A DNA stretch of 64,000 nucleotides from Rhopalosiphum padi. Taxonomy: Eukaryota > Arthropoda > Insecta > Hemiptera > Aphididae. A model generated the notes under the pieces. That model had not been told where the DNA came from, ran no database searches, and saw nothing but the letters and a program-made list of their open reading frames with translations. Made by a program: the position numbers and the translations under genes. Positions 61,212-64,000 of this stretch are shown in pieces. Numbering within the stretch: position 1 is the first letter of the stretch; every line of letters starts with the position of its first letter. The stretch lies in the NCBI RefSeq assembly GCF_020882245.1, contig NC_083597.1, forward strand, positions 60,614,152 to 60,678,151, read 5' to 3'.

Positions 61212-63189
61212 AGATTTAGATTTAATTATATTATACATCATAATATTTAATGTATTCAATATGTTTTTAGCGAAAAGATTGATTTTTTCATTTATTATTA
61301 ATATCATACTAAAAATATATATAATATTAAATTATTATGGTTTTTGGTATATATTTAAATTTTTATGACTTGGTAAATCAGAATCGGTTTATTTTGAGTT
61401 CAATAGACAAATAGTCAATTAAGTGGCAACTTCTCTATAAGAAAATATAATAATGTATAAAATAAAAACAATAGTTAATATAATTTTACATTTAAGTAAA
61501 TGGAGTATTCTATGAATTATTAAGATTTAAGAATTTAAATATGAAGATTAAATTAACAATAACTATTTATAAGAATGTTATTCATTGATAAATATAAATA
61601 GTAGTGTATTTTTCTATAACAATTAGTTCTTCTAAATAAATAATACATTTAGTCAGTTGTGGTTGATCATACTGTCCATTTTTTATTGTTTTAATATGGT
61701 ATTGCCATGTCATCACTAGTTCAAAACAAGACAAAAATTACCCCGCCACTGTTGCAGATTAATTACACCGTTGGTACTTGATCAAAATTATGTTCAGAAA
61801 AAGACGCAGGTAATAAAAGCGGAACGACGTGTGCTCAAGGAGCTTGGCTTTTGTGTACATGTTAAACACCCACATAAACTCATTGTAATGTACCTACAGG
61901 CACTTGGCTTTGAAAAACACCAATCAATAATGCAGATGTCCTGGAACTATATGAATGATTCATTACAAACCGATGTATTTGTTCAATTTGATCCAGAAAC
62001 TATTGCTTGTGCTTGCATATATCTATCGGCTAGGAAATTAAAAATACCTTTGCCAAAAAGTCCAGCATGGTACTCTTTATTCAATTCAAATGAAACAGAC
62101 ATCCAGGACATCTGTCGTAAAATACTCAAACTTTATCTTAGGCCAAAAGTGAGTAACAAATTATAGTTTGTGCTTCAGTATAATCATATTTGTTTGATGT
62201 TACTTTTTCAGATTATCACAGAAGTTTTAGAAAAGCGTGTAGAAGAATCAAAGAAAGAATATGATCATGCTAAGGAGCAAGCTAAAGAAGCTATTGCTCA
62301 TTCAGTAGTACAAACAGAAGTAATAACATTTAATCCCAGTAATGGAATAACTGCTGCTATCCCAAAAAATATTAGTTCAATCACCCCAAATAAGTATGCA
62401 TTTTCTCTCGAGTTCTACATACACACACTTATATATTATGTTAATTATTTTAAATTTATCTTATAGAAAACCAATAAAAAAAAGAAGTAGAACGCCTTTG
62501 AAAACTAAGTCTAGAAGTAAAAGTCCAAGACATTTAAAGAAATCAAAAAAAAGAAAGTAATAAAAATAAAATTAATTTTTCTAATTTTATAACATGCAAA
62601 TACTAATAATATTATTTTAAGTACAGTGCTTTTTAACAACTAATCGATTTTATAGTTTTTATGATTGTTATGAATATTTTTAGATTCTGAACCGAGTGAT
62701 TAGTTATATTTCACAAATAATTCTATCTTATTCAAAATTACATATTTGTTTTCTTTGTAAACTATAAACAAATAAATATTTTAAAAAGTATAAGACTAAT
62801 TGAGATTATGATTTACGAGTCTCTATATATTCAGGTTAAGAATAATTCAATAATCACTTTTGTATACAAAGATTGAATTTCTAAACACAGTCAATGTTGT
62901 CATTTGTTATTTATAGTTACTATTGCTGGTTGACAAATAATTATTCTTAACCTAACTATAGTATGATGACAAATATTATTTATTCCATATTTATATTTGA
63001 TAAAACATAAACATATTTTATTGTTCTATAAAAAATTGAGGCGATTTTCTAATGCATTACATTTAATTATTTTTCAGATTAGTACCTACTTACAGAAACT
63101 ATAAAGACTACAAAGATTACAAAAATTATAGAGGCAATGAAAATTTTAAATCTAAATCTAGGAACTACAACTATCGTAAAAAATATTAA
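55268..63189 (+). CDS. CycL: Cyclin L (six exons)
   Basis: Exons 55268-55501, 57135-57319, 61758-62148, 62212-62393, 62467-62556 and 63078-63189 join in frame to 397 residues. The first five are secure; the last is inferred from matching phase and a good acceptor (TTTTTCAG). Residues from about 26 (KVLLTLSNVLLPKEK) through TPSMIDGLD, DLRIVGCEWIQTAGMLLKLPQ and VAMATGQVLFQRF form the first cyclin fold. ERRVLKELGFCVHVKHPHK (162-180) and SWNYMNDSLQTDVFVQFDPE (201-220) lie in the second. A lysine-rich, helical stretch and a basic tail follow. Cyclin L partners CDK11 in splicing control and sits in nuclear speckles. Human cyclin L1 has 526 residues with a long RS domain; here the tail is short and tyrosine-rich. 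Without the last splice, TAA at 62558-62560 ends a 361-residue form. Confidence 0.93.
55502..57134 (+). other. CycL: Cyclin L intron 1 with a pogo-like element
   Basis: About 55992-56435 has the ends TATTCTCGATTATCC and (inverted) CAGTGTATTTTCGATTATAC. The right end abuts TA, as in a diverged pogo/Tigger-like miniature element. The rest of the intron is AT-rich. Confidence 0.55.
58492..58696. mobile_element. 205-bp hAT-type miniature element with 8-bp duplication
   Basis: CAGTGGTCGGCAA is perfectly inverted at the right end (TTGCCGACCACTG). TTCTAAAA flanks both sides (58484-58491 and 58697-58704). The interior retains transposon-like remnants (CCGGCCTGTGAAC) but no frame. Confidence 0.88.
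58855..59090. mobile_element. 236-bp hAT-type miniature element with 8-bp duplication
   Basis: CAGTGGCGCCAAGTAC matches the inverted right end (GAACTCGGCACCACTG) at 13 of 16 bases. GTAAACAC flanks both sides (58847-58854 and 59091-59098). Internally GAACCACCT occurs twice. Confidence 0.85.
59501..60028. mobile_element. hAT-type element of about 530 bp
   Basis: CAGTGTTTCCCAAACT on the left and an inverted AGTTTAGGAAACACT on the right are typical hAT ends. The flanks share TCTAA, an eroded duplication. There is no transposase frame. Confidence 0.65.
61171..61207. repeat. (AT)n microsatellite
   Basis: About 18 AT units in cyclin L intron 2. Confidence 0.9.
62557..63077 (+). other. CycL: Cyclin L intron 5 (alternative retained form) with a hairpin
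   Basis: The donor GTAATA overlaps the stop codon of the unspliced reading (AAG TAA). The inverted pair AGGTTAAGAATAATT (62833-62847) and AATTATTCTTAACCT (62939-62953) is a perfect 15-bp stem. AATAAA at 62771-62776 could serve the short form. Confidence 0.5.
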
Positions 63190-63294
63190 CAATTGTATAC
63201 TTATAAATTATAATATACTCTTAAAGTATGTTATATTAAAACATTGCTTGTTTAGTAAATTTCAAACCAATTACATTTTTTTCAAATCTATATA

Positions 63295-63295
<1 letters not shown>

Positions 63296-63346
<51 letters not shown>
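63296..63346. repeat. (TG)n microsatellite
   Basis: About 25 TG units, followed directly by TTAA repeats, in the region 3' of cyclin L. The stretch 63360-64000 is AT-rich. AATAAA at 63697-63702 is a possible cyclin L cleavage signal, and CAGTGATGGATTTACAG near 63780 resembles an incomplete hAT end. Confidence 0.9.
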
Positions 63347-63348
<2 letters not shown>

Positions 63349-64000
63349 ATTAATTAATTAAATTTTAAATAAGTTAAGTCCATTATGAAGTATCTTTATT
63401 AATGTAATATAATAGGTTTGACTAATAGCCTCCTTTTTATCATGATTTACAGAAATAGAATGTCTTAAAAACATTTAAAATAGTCATTATAAAGTTATTT
63501 ATTGATATTATTGACAGAAAAAAAAAAACAATTTTGAAATTAATTAAATTTTGAACAAATGAGGGTAATTCATAATTCATAATTACCAACTATGAAATTC
63601 GCAATTTAAAAATTTATATTTTTTCAATAGTTAGATAAAACAAGTTGGTTGATGAACATACCTTGTTAATATTTATTATTGTATAATATATTTAATAATA
63701 AAATCAAAATTTCAAATTTTGTTTACAATTTAAGATCATTTATGTAATGTTAAAATTAATAAAATTAAGAATATAGAATCAGTGATGGATTTACAGAGGG
63801 AGAATTCAAAGATACTACAGGACTCTAGACACCAATATATATATTTATTATACTTAGTTATTTAAACACCTATTTCAAATATTCTATAATTATATGTTAT
63901 TTATTAAATTATAAATAATTATTTAACAGTGATATATTTATAGTTTAATAAAATCGTCAGTAATCGGTTATTTGTTTACTTTTTTCTAAAGGGGAAATTA

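Larger units (their letters stand above)
57320..61757 (+). other. CycL: Cyclin L intron 2, host of three hAT elements
   Basis: This 4.4-kb intron carries the elements at 58492-58696, 58855-59090 and 59501-60028, an (AT)n tract at about 61171-61207, and an isolated non-AT-rich patch at about 60440-60560 that may be a repeat fragment. No exon is missing here: the cyclin L sequence reads directly from exon 2 (HHIRQVLNQ) into exon 3 (LITPLVLDQNYV). Confidence 0.65.

Noticed and set aside
1..64000. tRNA, rRNA, known microRNA and CRISPR
   Set aside because: No cloverleaf with a GTTCGAATC-type B box, no ribosomal block, no familiar microRNA seed and no repeat-spacer array was seen by eye; a covariance-model scan could still find small RNAs.

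Overview
This looks like nuclear DNA of an insect, most likely an aphid or close relative. The base composition is very AT-rich, with short (AT)n and (TG)n tracts and many small DNA-transposon remnants. The genes have GT-AG introns, and palindromic GTAGGTACCTAC-type words recur. The three protein-coding genes are conserved animal families. The aphid assignment is inferred from overall character, not from a search.

Layout. Positions 1-5497 are one large DNA transposon with inverted arms over 1 kb long. It holds the C-terminal part of a Tc1/mariner-superfamily transposase, and at least two further insertions split the left arm. From 5.5 to 18 kb there is no supported gene, but there are several non-autonomous hAT elements, an inverted-repeat element built around a GTTGATTCCC word, a decayed helicase fragment of Helitron/PIF1 type and three GC-rich islands. 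The goosecoid (gsc) homeobox gene occupies 19.3-30.1 kb on the + strand in three exons, with two introns of about 4.6 and 5.2 kb. Its first exon and upstream region are strikingly GC- and CpG-rich. From 30.5 to 46.3 kb lies another gene desert with pogo-like and hAT-like elements and a CpG/microsatellite-rich stretch at 34.2-35.5 kb, possibly regulatory. An SRSF2/SC35 splicing-factor gene sits at 46.3-48.7 kb on the - strand. After an unexplained GC-rich island at 52.0-52.95 kb, a cyclin L gene runs from 55.3 to 63.2 kb on the + strand in six exons.

Function. gsc is a K50-class homeodomain transcriptional repressor of embryonic patterning, and its large non-coding surroundings fit a regulatory domain. 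SC35 and cyclin L are both RS-type nuclear-speckle proteins of pre-mRNA splicing. They lie next to each other, head to head, about 6.7 kb apart. Both show splice choices at their 3' ends: SC35 has a stop codon touching a splice donor, and cyclin L has a stop codon overlapping one, so splicing there would swap the C-terminus. No tRNA, rRNA or CRISPR array was recognised. No fully novel system is evident; the best leads are the long-inverted-repeat transposon, the cyclin L C-terminal switch and the 52-kb island.
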